Positions 1 through 11,251 of a stretch of DNA of 64,000 nt are shown piece after piece. The stretch's first letter is position 1. Every line of letters starts with the position of its first letter. A program made the position numbers and the translations under genes. The stretch is from assembly GCA_020137815.1 (NCBI GenBank), contig CM035354.1, positions 6,028,015-6,092,014 of the forward strand, written 5' to 3'. The notes below the pieces were generated by a model, which did not search any database, was not told the DNA's origin, and saw only the letters and a program-made list of their open reading frames with translations. The stretch is from Hormiphora californensis (lineage: Eukaryota; Ctenophora; Tentaculata; Cydippida; Pleurobrachiidae).

Positions 1-2010
1 TCCCCTTTTTTTTTTTAAACCCCCCGGGGTTTTTTCCCCCCCTTTTTTTTTTTCCCCCCGGGGTTAATTTTTTTTTTTTTTTTTTTTTCCCCCCTTTTTT
101 TTTTTTTTTCCTCTCCAAAAATTCCCCCGTTTGGGGCCTTTTTTTTTAAAAAGGGGGGGTTTTTTTTGGGGTTTTTTTTCCAAAACCTTTTTTTTTTTCT
201 TTTTTTTCCCCTTTTCCCTTTTTCCCCCCTTTTTTCCCCCCCCTTTTTTTCTTTTTTCCCCCCAAATTTTCCCCCCCCCCCGGGGGGGGGGGGGAAAAAG
301 GGCGGGAAAAATTTTTTTTTTAAAGGAAAAAAAAAAAAAACCCCCCTTTTTGGGGGGGTTTTTGGGGGCCCCGGGGGGGTAAAAAAAAGGGGGGGGCGGG
401 GGGGGGGGGGAAAAGGGGGGGGGGGGGGGGGAAAAGGGGGAATTTTTTTTTTGGGGCCCCGGGGGGGGAAAAAAGGGGGAAAAGGGGGGGGGGGGAAGGG
501 GAAGGGGGGGAAAGGGGGGGGGGGGGAAAAAGGGCCATTGGGGGGGGGGGGGTTTTGGGGGGAAAAAGGGGGGGGAAAAAAGGGGGGTTTTCAAAAATTT
601 TTTTTAAAAGGGTTTAAGGGGGGGTTTTTTTTAAGGGGGGGAAAAAGGGGGTTTAAAAGGGGGGGGAAAAGGGGGGCCCAAAAAGGAAAAAAAAAAAAAA
701 AAGGGGGGGGGGAAAAAGGGGGGGGGAAAAACCAAAAGGGGGAGGGGGGGGAGGGGGGGGAGGAGAAAAAGGGGGGGGGGGGGAAAAAGAGGGGGAAAAA
801 AAAAAAAAGGGGGGGGGAGAGGGGTAAAAAAGGGGGGAGAAAAAAAGGGGGGGGGGAAGGGGGGGAAAAAAAAAAAGGGGGGGGGGGAAAAAGGGGAAAA
901 AGGGGGGGGAAAAAAAAGGGGGGGGGGAAAAAAAAGGGGGGAAAAAAGGGGAAAAAGGGAAAAAAAAAAAAAAGGGGAAAAAAAAAAAAACGAGGGAAGA
1001 AAAAAAAAAAAGGGGGGGGGGGAAAAAAAAAGGGGGGGGGGGGAAAAAAAAAGGGGGGGTTTGGGGGAAAAAATTTTTGGGGGAAATTGGGGGGGGGGGG
1101 AAAAAACCCCAAAAAACCTTTTAAAAAACCTTTTTTTTTTTAAAAAAAATTTTTGCCCCCCCCCCTTTTTTTTTCCCCCCCTTTTTGGCCCCCCAAAACC
1201 CTCCCTTTTTTTTTGGTTTTTTTGGGGGGGTTTTTTTGGGGCCCCCCGGGAAATTTTTTCCCCCCCAAAAAGGTTGGGGAAAAAAATTTTTTTCCCTTTA
1301 AAAATAAAAAAAACCCCCAAAATTTTTTTAATCCCCTTTTTTTTCCCCCCCCCCTTTTCCCCCCTTTTTTTTTTTTGGTTTTTTTTTTAAAAAAATTTTT
1401 CCCTTTTTTTGGGGGGAAAAAAAAAGGGCCCCCCCGGGGGGGCCCCCCCAAAAGGGGGCTAAAACCCCCCCCCCCCTTTTTTCCCCCCAAGGGGTAATCC
1501 AAAAAAAAAAAAATTTTTTTTAAAAAAAAGGGTTTAAAAAAAAAATTTTTTTAAAAAAGGGGCCCCCCCCCCCCTTTTACCCCTTTTTTTCCCCCACCCC
1601 CCCTTTTTTCCCCCTTTTTTTTTTTTTTTTTGGGTTTTTTTTGGGGCCCCGGTTCGCCCCCGGGGGAAATTTTTTTTTGGTTTGGTTTTTAAAAAAGGGG
1701 TTTTTTAAAAAAAACCCCCTTTTTTTTTTTTTAAAAAAATTTTTTTTTTAAAAATTTTTTTGGGGGTTGGTTTTGGGGAAAAGGGGGTTTTTAAAAAAAA
1801 GGGTGAAAAAAAAAATTTTCCCCCCCCTTGGGAAAATTTTTTCCAAATTTTTTTAAAATTTTTTTCCCACCCCCCCCCCCAAAAAGGGAAATTTTTTATA
1901 AAAAAAAATTTTTTCCCCCCCCCGGGGCCCCCCCCCCTCTCCTTTCCCCCCCCCTTTTTAAACCCCCCCCAAAAAAAACCCCCCCATTTTAAAAACCCCC
2001 CCCCCCGGGG
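1..2010. other. Corrupted homopolymer-block sequence
   Basis: Nearly the whole stretch is runs of 4-15 identical bases, changing from T/C blocks to G/A blocks near position 280-1130 and back to mixed blocks. No dinucleotide texture, splice sites or codon pattern survive. Long open frames here are proline-, glycine-, lysine- or phenylalanine-rich products of the homopolymers. I read this as low-quality consensus, perhaps from a purine/pyrimidine microsatellite the assembler could not resolve. No gene can be supported. Confidence 0.8.
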
Positions 2011-3599
2011 GGTTTACCCTTCTCTATCAACTTTTTACTCTTTTGTTATTCTTTTTTTTCCCTTTTTTTTTTTTTTTCTTCTCCCTTCTTTGCGTTTTTT
2101 TTGGGGGATTCACCCCTTTCATGAAAGGGTTGTCAGATAAAAACTTTTTCCCTTTGATCCAGGCCCCAATGGTTATCTTTTCGAGGCGTGGTTTAAACAC
2201 TTTACTTTTCCCAAACCCCCTTTCCCCCCGGGGTACCTCCCCTAGGCGTGCTCATCTAGATTCTTCCCAGCTTTGCCCATTTAAAACCAAAAATAGCCTA
2301 AAAACAAAAAAAGTTTTCCCCCCTGTTTCGTGACGTCAAAGGGCTTTTAAAAAAATTTTGGTGAGGGGGGGTATCAATTCTCTCTCGTAGACCCCCCCCC
2401 CCCTCTCTCTCTCAACATATTGGTTATAGTTGTCGCTTTATTGGGTAGTGTGTATATTGACAAGCTACCATGACGACCAAAGGGGTTGCGTAAATTTTAT
2501 CTGCATGTCCCCTTTTTTTGGATTTTTTTTGTAAATACCGAACATCTTTCACTAATTGCTATGATCGGTGGAAATTTTTTTATTTGTTACCCCCAATAAA
2601 ATAAAAACAGTGATTTGATGTTTGGGGGATTTGGGTATGGGGCCAGGGGGCAGGGTATATTTAGCAAAAAAAAATGATACCCCCCCCCCCCCTAAAAAGT
2701 TCTCAGTTCTAAAAGAGGAATAAAGAATAAATCACCATGATTCATTTTCCATGTGTTGCATTTTCCGCCCACTTTAAAAAGGGGCAATACGTCACCTTTC
2801 ACAATTCATGGTTTTTGGTGATACTTAAAAGACAAGGTTTTCCCCCCTTCCCCCTCTCTCCTCCTCCCCTCTTTTGCGTCACAGTGTAGAACCAGACCCC
2901 CACCACCTCCTCAAACCCCCCACATATATTCACCTTGGATCACGGCTGCAATGTACAGGGGGTCTCGTCTTACTGTGACTAAGTTTCCCCCAGAATTGGG
3001 GGGGAGTCCTGAACCGGCTCCTCCTGTCTTCTTCTTTCTCCTCTCTCTCTCTCTCTCTAAATCTCTCTTCCTCTCTCTCTCTCTTCTCTCTCTCTCTCTT
3101 CTTCTCCTCTCTTTTTTCTCCTTTTTTCTCCTTCTCTCCCTCTCTCCTTTTCTCCGGCTTTTTCCTCTCTTCTTCTTTTCTCTCCTCTCCCCTTTTTTCC
3201 TTTTTCTCTCCCTTTTCCTCCCTTTTATTTTTTCCCCTTCTCTTTCTTTAACGAAACCCCAATCCCCTTTATTTTATTTCCCACGGCTTCCCCGTCAAAT
3301 AATAATTTTTGATGTGGAACTTTAATCTTTGCCCTTTAACGTTTAAATTTTCCTTCTAAATTCTAAAAACCCCCTTTAATATGGTTTTGCTCTGCAAAAA
3401 AAAGGGAGCGGGGGCGCGAAAAAAAAGGGGGGAGGTTTTGAAGGAAGAAAGATTTAAGAATTCTTTTTTTCTTTCAATTTTTCTCCCTTTTTTTTCTTTT
3501 TTTCTTTATTTTTCTTTATCCTTTTTCCCCCTTTTCCTTAAAGATATAGGGTTTTTTTGTTTCGTTGTTTTTCATCTCCTTTTTTTTCTTTCCTCCTTC

Positions 3600-3678
<79 letters not shown>

Positions 3679-4629
3679 CGCTTTATCATTTTGTCGCTTT
3701 TAAAGTGTATGCTTTCTATTTCAGCCAGTACAGACTGCATATATTATATTGGGAGCATATAAAAACGTTGAATATAGCACAACAAATAGATATAGGGGTT
3801 GAGAGATGTGGATAGAGTCTTTGTTCTAACTTTGTCCAGGGATATATCTTTGTCTCTCCCTCTCTTGCTGCAAATATCTTTGTTGTTGGTTTATTGTTCT
3901 TACTATCAGGGTGGGGCACTTCTAATATTAGGTATAACAAGCTATTCCCTCCCTCACTTCCCCCTTAATCTCCTCTTCTTTCTCAAGCTCCAGCTTCTCT
4001 TCAAAGGGGACAGATATAGATCAGTTCATTAAAACCTCCATCATTGGAGCTATCTTTGATTCATTCATGAGAGGCGAGAGTAGAACTGCAAAAGCACCAA
4101 CATCTCAAATCATTCTATAACGGGAGCAGCGATATCTATTTTCTCTCTTTCTTCTCCCGTTTTTTGTGCGTGTGTGCTTGCGATATTTGCATCTTATTTC
4201 CATGTTGATTTTTGATCAGCCTCTCTGTTTTTTAAATTTTTGTGGCTCAAAAATTCACCAGCAGACCCAACAACCTATTGTAATACGACCAATGATTATA
4301 CCCAACCCTGGCCTCTCAGTCTAACCCTACTAACCGATACATATTTAGTTTTTACCCAACTCTTTAAAACCCTACTAACTTGTCGTTACTCAACAACTAT
4401 TAACCGATACCCTCTCCCCTGTTATCTAGGAAGGAATTTACTCGGGAGATTAGTCGGAGTTCTGACGCTATTATACACGCCTCCTCCACCTCCCGACTAT
4501 TTGAAATGATGAACGGAACTAAACAACACAACCACATCGGAAATAAAAAGTTGCTAGGGGTAAGTTGTACACAGATCAGATACAATGATTTCAGTGTTTG
4601 TCTGTTTGTACCGCGATGTTGTTGTGTTG
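2011..4629. other. Low-complexity non-coding stretch
   Basis: The text becomes ordinary DNA after about 2010 but stays rich in T/C runs, with several C-runs of more than ten bases. I see no exon supported by both codon texture and splice sites. The C/T-rich parts around 3030-3240 and 3460-3690 translate to Ser/Leu/Phe low complexity. No recognised gene. Confidence 0.6.
3603..3680 (+). repeat. (TC)n microsatellite
   Basis: About 78 bp of near-perfect CT repeat, broken by single CC interruptions. It is the first of the many TC tracts in the window. Confidence 0.9.
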
Positions 4630-5134
4630 TCAGTTGGTTAGCTGTTGATACACACCCACTGGAGTAGTATACCCTGGGTCCCCAGCAGTAACATCAGATT
4701 GTTCACCCTCATCACTACGACCCTCTAATGTGTCGTTAGTGGTAACCATAGTAGGGGTATAGTCTAACTGCCACCATCTCTTACACAGCCCACATAGTGC
4801 CACAATAAACACAATAACAGATAGTAGGAAGAATGCTTCCCATAGCCACTCAGCCACTTCTTGTGTGGGAAGACTGAAACGAATAAGCTGGTTATAGTAG
4901 GAGACGTTTAAAGTGAATTAGATGCACTCATATAAAACATTTTCTTAGTTTTATGGAGTTTATTTGTTTTTGAAGTTGATAGTACTCACTGATCGTTACA
5001 GAGAGTTGAACTGCACTCACTGCATCTCTCCCTACCATAGCACAGCCCGCACCCACCACTGTACTCCGTAGCAAAACACGTGTTGATACCCCTGAACACG
5101 ATCCAAATATCAAATCAGAAGTCAGGCAGATCAT
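4630..5134 (-). CDS. 3' part of a small single-pass membrane protein gene (two exons)
   Basis: Two minus-strand exons join in phase. An exon read from about 5134 down to 4990 ends at a GTGAGT donor. The last exon, 4858-4630, follows an acceptor CACACAAG. The first piece has a short cysteine-containing stretch (SGVSTRVLLR, GAGCAMVGR) that looks extracellular. The last exon gives an aromatic-flanked hydrophobic helix (WLWEAFFLLSVIVFIVALCG) followed by CKRWW and an acidic, Ser/Thr-rich tail of about 45 residues ending VYQQLTN. Positive residues just after the helix suggest a type I orientation with a cytoplasmic tail. YQQL fits a tyrosine sorting motif. The 5' exons are not identified, and the family is not recognised. 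The neighbouring exon at 5667-5906 has the same architecture. Confidence 0.5.
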
Positions 5135-5274
5135 GCAGTAATCTACCGGGCAGATAGCTTACCGTGTACAGACTGTTTCAGTGTAAGTGGTTAATCGGTA
5201 ACTCGTTACAATTTCATAACACTTCATGACAAGTGGTTAGGTGGCGAAACGTTAACAAACAAATTCAGAAATGA

Positions 5275-5410
5275 AACCAAGCATTGACTGGCTTTCTCAC
5301 GGCATAAAGTTTCATACATAGTAATGCCTGTCACTCTCAACTTTACCACCTAAGCGTCTATTCATCCTCAATGCATTCTAGCGCACTATCAACTTCAACC
5401 CGACAGCTTA
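5275..5410 (-). repeat. Partial duplicate of the neighbouring receptor-tail exon
   Basis: This stretch resembles 5575-5710, about 305 bp away in the same orientation. On the minus strand, 5400-5357 reads VEVDSALECIEDE then stop, against VEVDSELECIEDE at the end of the 5667-5906 exon. The differences are mostly silent. Upstream on the minus strand the match breaks at a GTAAGC-like donor, so this is a tail remnant or a diverged paralogous last exon. Confidence 0.55.
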
Positions 5411-5666
5411 CCGTTTACAATCTGTAACTTCATAACTGAGATTCCATTTATCCTTTTTTGTGATTGTCCAACACTGAATCATAACAATAGGTTGTGGTAA
5501 ATCTTGAAGTTGAACGACAAACAATACATAAAACTCAAAAATAATATAGAATTAGAAATGATGTTTCATTCTGTCCCCATCAATTGACTGCCCTTCTCAC
5601 AGCTGCATACTGAAGTCTAAATCTACATAGCCTCGTTTAACACTGTCACTCCCAACTTCATAACGT

Positions 5667-5906
5667 CTATTCATCCTCAATGCACTCTAACTCACTATCA
5701 ACTTCAACCCTATCCAGAATGGCCTCCATCCCATCCTGTTCCGTTACTAGAGGCTGATAGAGGTGCTCCTCTGATGTAGACTCTGTTGGGTTGCCTTGTA
5801 GACATGTGGGTAGGAGGTGTTTGAATCGGAGGTAGAGATATCCTAGAGATAGGCTGGTGAACATTATTGAGATGGTGATTATTATAACTTCATCCAGGAT
5901 CGTCAT
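5667..5906 (-). CDS. Last exon of a small membrane protein (transmembrane helix plus acidic tail)
   Basis: The minus-strand frame begins just after a TTCTAG acceptor, so the in-frame ATG is probably internal. It encodes a hydrophobic helix (IIITISIMFTSLSLGYLYL), the basic residues RFKH, then a tail of about 50 residues rich in Glu and Asp that ends LECIEDE. The tail contains YQPL, a YxxL-type sorting motif. The helix, basic stop-transfer and YxxL order is the same as in the exon at 4630-4858. Tandem duplication of the locus is supported by the copy at 5275-5410. Upstream exons and the family are unknown; immune-type or adhesion receptors are possible but unproven. Confidence 0.5.
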   Translation of the reverse strand: MTILDEVIIITISIMFTSLSLGYLYLRFKHLLPTCLQGNPTESTSEEHLYQPLVTEQDGMEAILDRVEVDSELECIEDE

Positions 5907-6187
5907 ACTCTAGAATATATAAGCAAAGATGCTGTCCGGTCAAAACATGAACGTGTAAAACAAGTTGTGATAACAGTTTGACTCGTGACTGCAATCATCT
6001 TGACTGTCGAAGATCTTTATACTGTCCATAACATGTAGTACTTTTAATATTGATCACCGGACTCTGTAGTAGGTGTACAAACACGTGACAAAGTGGCATG
6101 GAGTTAACAGAAAGTGGAATTAACATAAACCCCTAATATCCAATCTGATATGGCAGGTCACTGTTTCTCACATGTCCCCTACTCACA

Positions 6188-6372
6188 TTACTCTCTCTCA
6201 TTCTCAATACTGAGCGGCAGTAACTGCTCATAACCCAGTGAACTCTGAATAACATCTATCGGGGTAGTACTGTATAATCGGTGATCCATTGATTGCCTAG
6301 TTGTATAACATCGCTCCACTGGTTCCGGGATTTCTGATCTGGTCTGGTGGAATGTCAGCTCATGGGACAGGG
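6188..6372 (-). CDS. Receptor-tail-like last exon cut by the assembly gap
   Basis: A minus-strand frame runs out of the N gap and stops at TAA at 6188-6190. It codes for about 60 hydrophilic residues ending GYEQLLPLSIENERE. YEQL again matches a YxxL sorting motif near the carboxy terminus, as in the two downstream neighbours, so this may be the tail of a third related membrane protein. Any transmembrane helix would lie in the gap. No family recognised. Confidence 0.35.
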
Positions 6373-6472
6373 NNNNNNNNNNNNNNNNNNNNNNNNNNNN
6401 NNNNNNNNNNNNNNNNNNNNNNNNNNNNNNNNNNNNNNNNNNNNNNNNNNNNNNNNNNNNNNNNNNNNNNNN
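6373..6472. other. Assembly gap (100 N)
   Basis: Exactly 100 N, the usual placeholder for a scaffold join of unknown size. The sequence to the right differs in texture, so adjacency and distance across it are not secure. Confidence 0.98.
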
Positions 6473-7323
6473 CACTTTCTCATAGTAACGTCAACCCCCT
6501 GTGCCCACATTTTTACTTTACGACGGGGCACAGAGAGTGTTTTAGCAGTCGTCTCCTCTCGTCTCCCCGCTCCTCTGCCCCTTGGGTACGGGTGCAGAAC
6601 TCGGACCCTTTCTCTCTAAACTGTCAGCTCTGTTCCCCTCTTGTGCCCCTCCCTAGATGTAGAGTTTTCATTTGTATGTCCGCTATGTTTATTATATATG
6701 TTTTTGGACCATTTTTATGTACTCTTATGGCGGGGTAACATCCTATTTAATCGAGTTCATTACCATTTTGCTACCCTTATATCTCCCCGGCCCTTCTGGG
6801 TTCCGTTGTTATCTTATTCAGGTACCCCCTTTTGTTCCTTAGGTGTGAACATGCATAATTCCTGAATTTAAGGGGATCTTACCTTCCGAGGCGGCTCGCG
6901 GCCCCGGCCGTCCGGATAGTGTGTGTATTCGATTGAGAGAGAGAGAGAGAGAGAGAGTGAGAGAGAGTGAAATAAAGACATAAAGGGAGAGAGATAAAAC
7001 ATACTAGCTTGAGTGAGGCAAAAGGAGAAGGACAAACGGTTAGAGTCACAGAGATGAGAGAGAGAGATTCATGTAACTTATAATGGGAGAGAGAGTCAAG
7101 GAGAGGTGTGGGTGGGCTAGCAAGCAGGCATGCACGATCAGAGAGAGAGAATAGTACACCTTGTCTCTGATCACGTGATGCAGCTGTGTGGCTCCTTCAT
7201 CACACTTCTACAACATCTCATGTCAGTCAGACACGCAGAGAAGGGGAACATATAATCAATCCTTTTACAGCAACTCGACTCCAATGGCAGACCTACATCT
7301 TTCTCTCTTTTTTCTATTAAAAG
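6473..7323. other. Non-coding stretch with GA-rich runs
   Basis: GA runs at about 6934-7160 and short T-rich patches. No frame with both splice signals and coding texture is seen. Confidence 0.5.
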
Positions 7324-7585
7324 TTGTCTCAAAAGTCTCGACACATCAAACCTCTTCATTTATTCAATAAAATCATACTATCACAATATGGTGCTAAAAG
7401 CACAACTCCTAAATCCCCCTCTTCCCAGGCTGAAATCCCTGCTGATGTGACAGCCCGGGCGCTGGCTACCCTTGTGAAGAAACAGAAGGAAAACAATAAC
7501 AAGTACGAATACGATAGTGATGAAGATGTGGAGGACGGGACCTGGGAACACAAACAGAGACTCGCTGAGATACGATCCACTGATG
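7324..7585 (+). CDS. SUGP1: SUGP1-like splicing factor, internal exon
   Basis: The exon lies between a pyrimidine-rich acceptor (TTTTTTCTATTAAAAG) and a GTAAGG donor at 7586. The left edge could instead be nearer 7400. The diagnostic part is a basic linker (LVKKQKENNNKYEYDSDED) followed by DGTWEHKQRLAE, which matches the YEYDSDE...GTWEH...R segment just before the G-patch in SUGP1 (SURP and G-patch domain protein 1). That protein sits in the spliceosome with the branch-site machinery. The partner exons with the G-patch and carboxy end are found 6.7 kb away at 14254-14797. The upstream SURP exons are not found, either lost at the gap or outside it. Family assignment is good; exact borders are not. 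Confidence 0.7.
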
Positions 7586-8369
7586 GTAAGGGTTGTGTTA
7601 TTATCTGTTCCCATTGCACTGAGTTTATTGAATTGGGGGCTAGACAGGGAATATTTAGAGACTTGGGTTATATATTCTACATTGTACAGTTATTTCCACA
7701 TCGGATAAGGGGTGAGGGGGTGCCGTGTGTGTGTGTTACATCACCACGAAAGAGCCTTGTTAGAAAGTGTTGACTATCATTATAGAGGTTAGAATAACCC
7801 TGTATGAGATGAGAGGGTTAGGTCCAGTACCCAGAGAAACTTATAGATGGTATGGTGCATGTCAGGTAGCCCTACCCGATCAATCACCCCCTCCCCCAAT
7901 CACCGTAATGATGGGGGAGCGTGACGAATCACACTGAGCGGGGTTAGCAGGTGGTTGATATATGTAGTCTAGTGAAGGACAAAGGCCCCCCGAGACAGAA
8001 AGAGACAGGGAGAGACAGAGACAGAGAGAGAGATAGATCATAGAGAGACAGGGAGTCCAAGAGATGACATGTACACACATATCACATGTGTGTGTCTAGT
8101 TTAGTATGCGAGTAATTACACCCCATCTCTCTTGCATTAATTATATGAAAGAAGGCTCGACCGGGGTTGTGGTAGAAAGTAGTTGTAGGACATGAACACA
8201 CGAAACACCTTCTATATTTCTCTGTCTCTTTCTTTGTTTCTCTCTACCAGATTCCCATCTCTCCAGCAAGTCGAATCTCTAGCTCTTCACAGAGGCCCTT
8301 GTGGTTTTATTTTGTATTTGGTGCTGAGCTATAATCGGTGTAGTACATGGTACTCACAAACATCTCTCT

Positions 8370-8437
<68 letters not shown>

Positions 8438-10612
8438 TATCTTTTTCTCTCTCTCTATCTCTCTATATCTCTCCCGTCCCTCTCTATCTCTGAGAGTGTC
8501 TAATTCGTAATTGTCTTCCCTGTACTCTTCCTCTCACAAACCCCCTCTCTCGATCTCTCACAAACCCCCTCTCTCGATCTCTCACAAACCCTCTCTCGGC
8601 TCCTCTCTCGATCTTGCAATTGCACCAAGCAGCACTACCCAAAATGATCCTTCTTGGGACTTTAGACGAAAAACTCAGAAATAGCATAAGTTCCTACTTA
8701 CTGAATTATCTCAATTACCTCGCAAGAACGCTAAGTTACTAGCTTGGGAGTCTTCTCCTCAACATATTTATCCGACCTATTCCACATTACATCAGACTGC
8801 TTTGTTCTCGAGTGTTATATGTATGTTAGGGAGGGATGGGATTTAGTACATGGTATATGATGAATCACGCCGCATTCTTTTTCTTTTTACTTCTATCTCT
8901 CCCTCTCTAGCTGTCTCCCTCTCCCCGGTCTCTCTCCCCCTCCTCTTCTCTTTCTCCCCTCTTTCTTCCCCTCTCCCTCTCCTCCCGCTCCCCTTTCGCT
9001 CTCTCTCTCCTCCCTTCTCCTCTCTCTTCTCATCTCCTCCTTTTCTCTCTCTCTCTCCTCCCCCTCTTCTCCTTCCTCCCTAAGGCCTCCCCTTCTTCAT
9101 ATTCCAATATATTACATTCGTTGGATAATAAACACCCGTAGTAACCCTTTGCCCTGAGCAAGATGGGTCCATAATTTGTCCGAGGGAAGGAAAGAATACA
9201 GAGAGATGGAAAGAAAGGGAGAGAGAGAAAAGACAAAGATGCAAAGTCCACCCACTATTGTGGTATTTAGCCCGCAACTTAGAGAATCAGTCTTTTGTGA
9301 GTGTATGTGTGTTAGCCAAGTGACAAATACAATGTACACAATGTATAGAAGAAGTACAAGTGTGTACACTCACCCACCACGTTCAAATTGATACTTTACA
9401 AACAATACAATTTACACGTATGGTTGTGGAGAGGGAGAAGAAGAGAGAGAGAGAAGAAGAGAGAGAAGAGAGAAAAGAGAGATGGGAGAAGAAAGGGAAG
9501 AGCTATGATAATGGTGATGGTACTGAGATATGTTGTAACCACCCTCTCGCTCTCTCAACTTCCCCTGTTTCTAGCTGGCTGATGGCCATGGCTCGGTGCA
9601 CTTTCCCCCTAGTTGCTGAGTTATGTGGTTCCCATGATGTGGGGGAAGGACGTAGGGAGGGGAAGACGCAGGAGCTCAGAGAGAAACAGAGAGGGAGAGG
9701 GAGCGAGAGACAGAGAGAGAAAGGAGAGATTGGACGATTTAGCTTTAGTTTGAAGGTTATCATTTATCCTTATTTGGTCGAATTGCTATATTTACGAAGA
9801 CATGCGAAGAAGGCTCGGTGGTTCTTGATGTCCTATAAAATATAAAGTACCCCGGACCCCCCCCCCCCACTCACCGTCTTATAAGTGCTCTGAGACACTT
9901 TATAAAATATGAACCATGCTATATCTCTATTAGAAGAAATAAAACGTATTATTCATTTCTCTCTTCCAAAATCCTGCCCCCTACATCAATACAATGCAAT
10001 GGTTTCGAAACCCGGCCCACTGCTGCACCCCTTCTAAAGCCCACTCTAGACACCCACTACACAACTCTTCTAAAGCCCTCTATTGGTCCTCTATTCTGAG
10101 CTCTCAACTACATTCCCTGGTTCACCCTGTCGTCTCGCTCGAGTTGGAGAGCGATCAAGATTCTAACTATACAAACCATTCTTGTCGATCTCTCTCCCTT
10201 TCTCTCTCTCTCTCTCTCTCCGTCTCTCTCACTCACTCTGGCTCTCTGAACAAGCTCCCTGTGCCGGTGGAATACAAATTGACCATTGTAAGCAACAAAG
10301 GCAATGCTAATCGGCCTACATTCAGTAGGGGGGGGACAATGATCTCTTACTTTCTACCAGAGTCTCACCGTACACCATCACCTTACCATAGTACACGATC
10401 ATTGTGCAATCTTGGAACAAAAAAGAAACTTTCATGTGGAAAGGTGGAGTTTTGTTAGAGATTTGAGATTATTTTCGGGTGTTGTGTTGAGGAGAAAGAT
10501 TGTTGAGGATACGACAAGCGAGACCACTGACGTTCATCTGTTTCTCTAATATCTTTACACGCTCACAAGTCTAACAGCTGTGAGATTAATGAGGCCCCCC
10601 TGGACACCATCC

Positions 10613-10614
<2 letters not shown>

Positions 10615-10671
<57 letters not shown>

Positions 10672-10867
10672 ATCTCTCCATATATCTCTCCCTGTATCTC
10701 TCTCTTCCCCTCTCACTCCCTTTCTCTCTCTATCTCTCTATCCCTCTCTATCTCTATCCGATTCACACACCCAGTACCCCCTGTCGCGAATCCCATCACT
10801 AAACCCCGCCACCAGTCGACTGTCACTGCATATATTACACATGAATCTTCATGAGTAATTAGAGAGG

Positions 10868-10914
<47 letters not shown>
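10615..10914. repeat. Head-to-head (CT)n and (GA)n tracts
   Basis: A CT tract at about 10615-10665 is followed by a (GA)n tract at 10863-10914. The two are reverse complements separated by about 200 bp, so a transcript of either strand could fold into a long stem. Confidence 0.75.
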
Positions 10915-10916
<2 letters not shown>

Positions 10917-11179
10917 GGGAGGGGGTGAGAGAGAGGGTGAGAGAGAGAGAGAGAGATAGAGAGAAATAGTTAAGTTGGAGAGTTTGGGAGCGATATAGTA
11001 GAGTCATGAGATCTTGGGGAGCTGCTTCACTCGTCTGTACATGATAAGGAGTAGCTAAACGACAATTTGCAACTTTCTCTGCCAAATCCAACTCTCTCTT
11101 TCTTGACAAGATCTATCTACATCAGATCAGCTGGCACTACACATCTCACTTCAGCCACGAATCCTCTTCAGACCACCTC

Positions 11180-11181
11180 CC

Positions 11182-11251
<70 letters not shown>
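11180..11251 (+). repeat. (TC)n microsatellite
   Basis: About 72 bp of CT repeat with one CG and one CC interruption. Confidence 0.9.

Noticed and set aside
64-1502. Long open frames rich in Pro, Gly, Lys and Phe on both strands
   Set aside because: They arise from homopolymer blocks of corrupted sequence.
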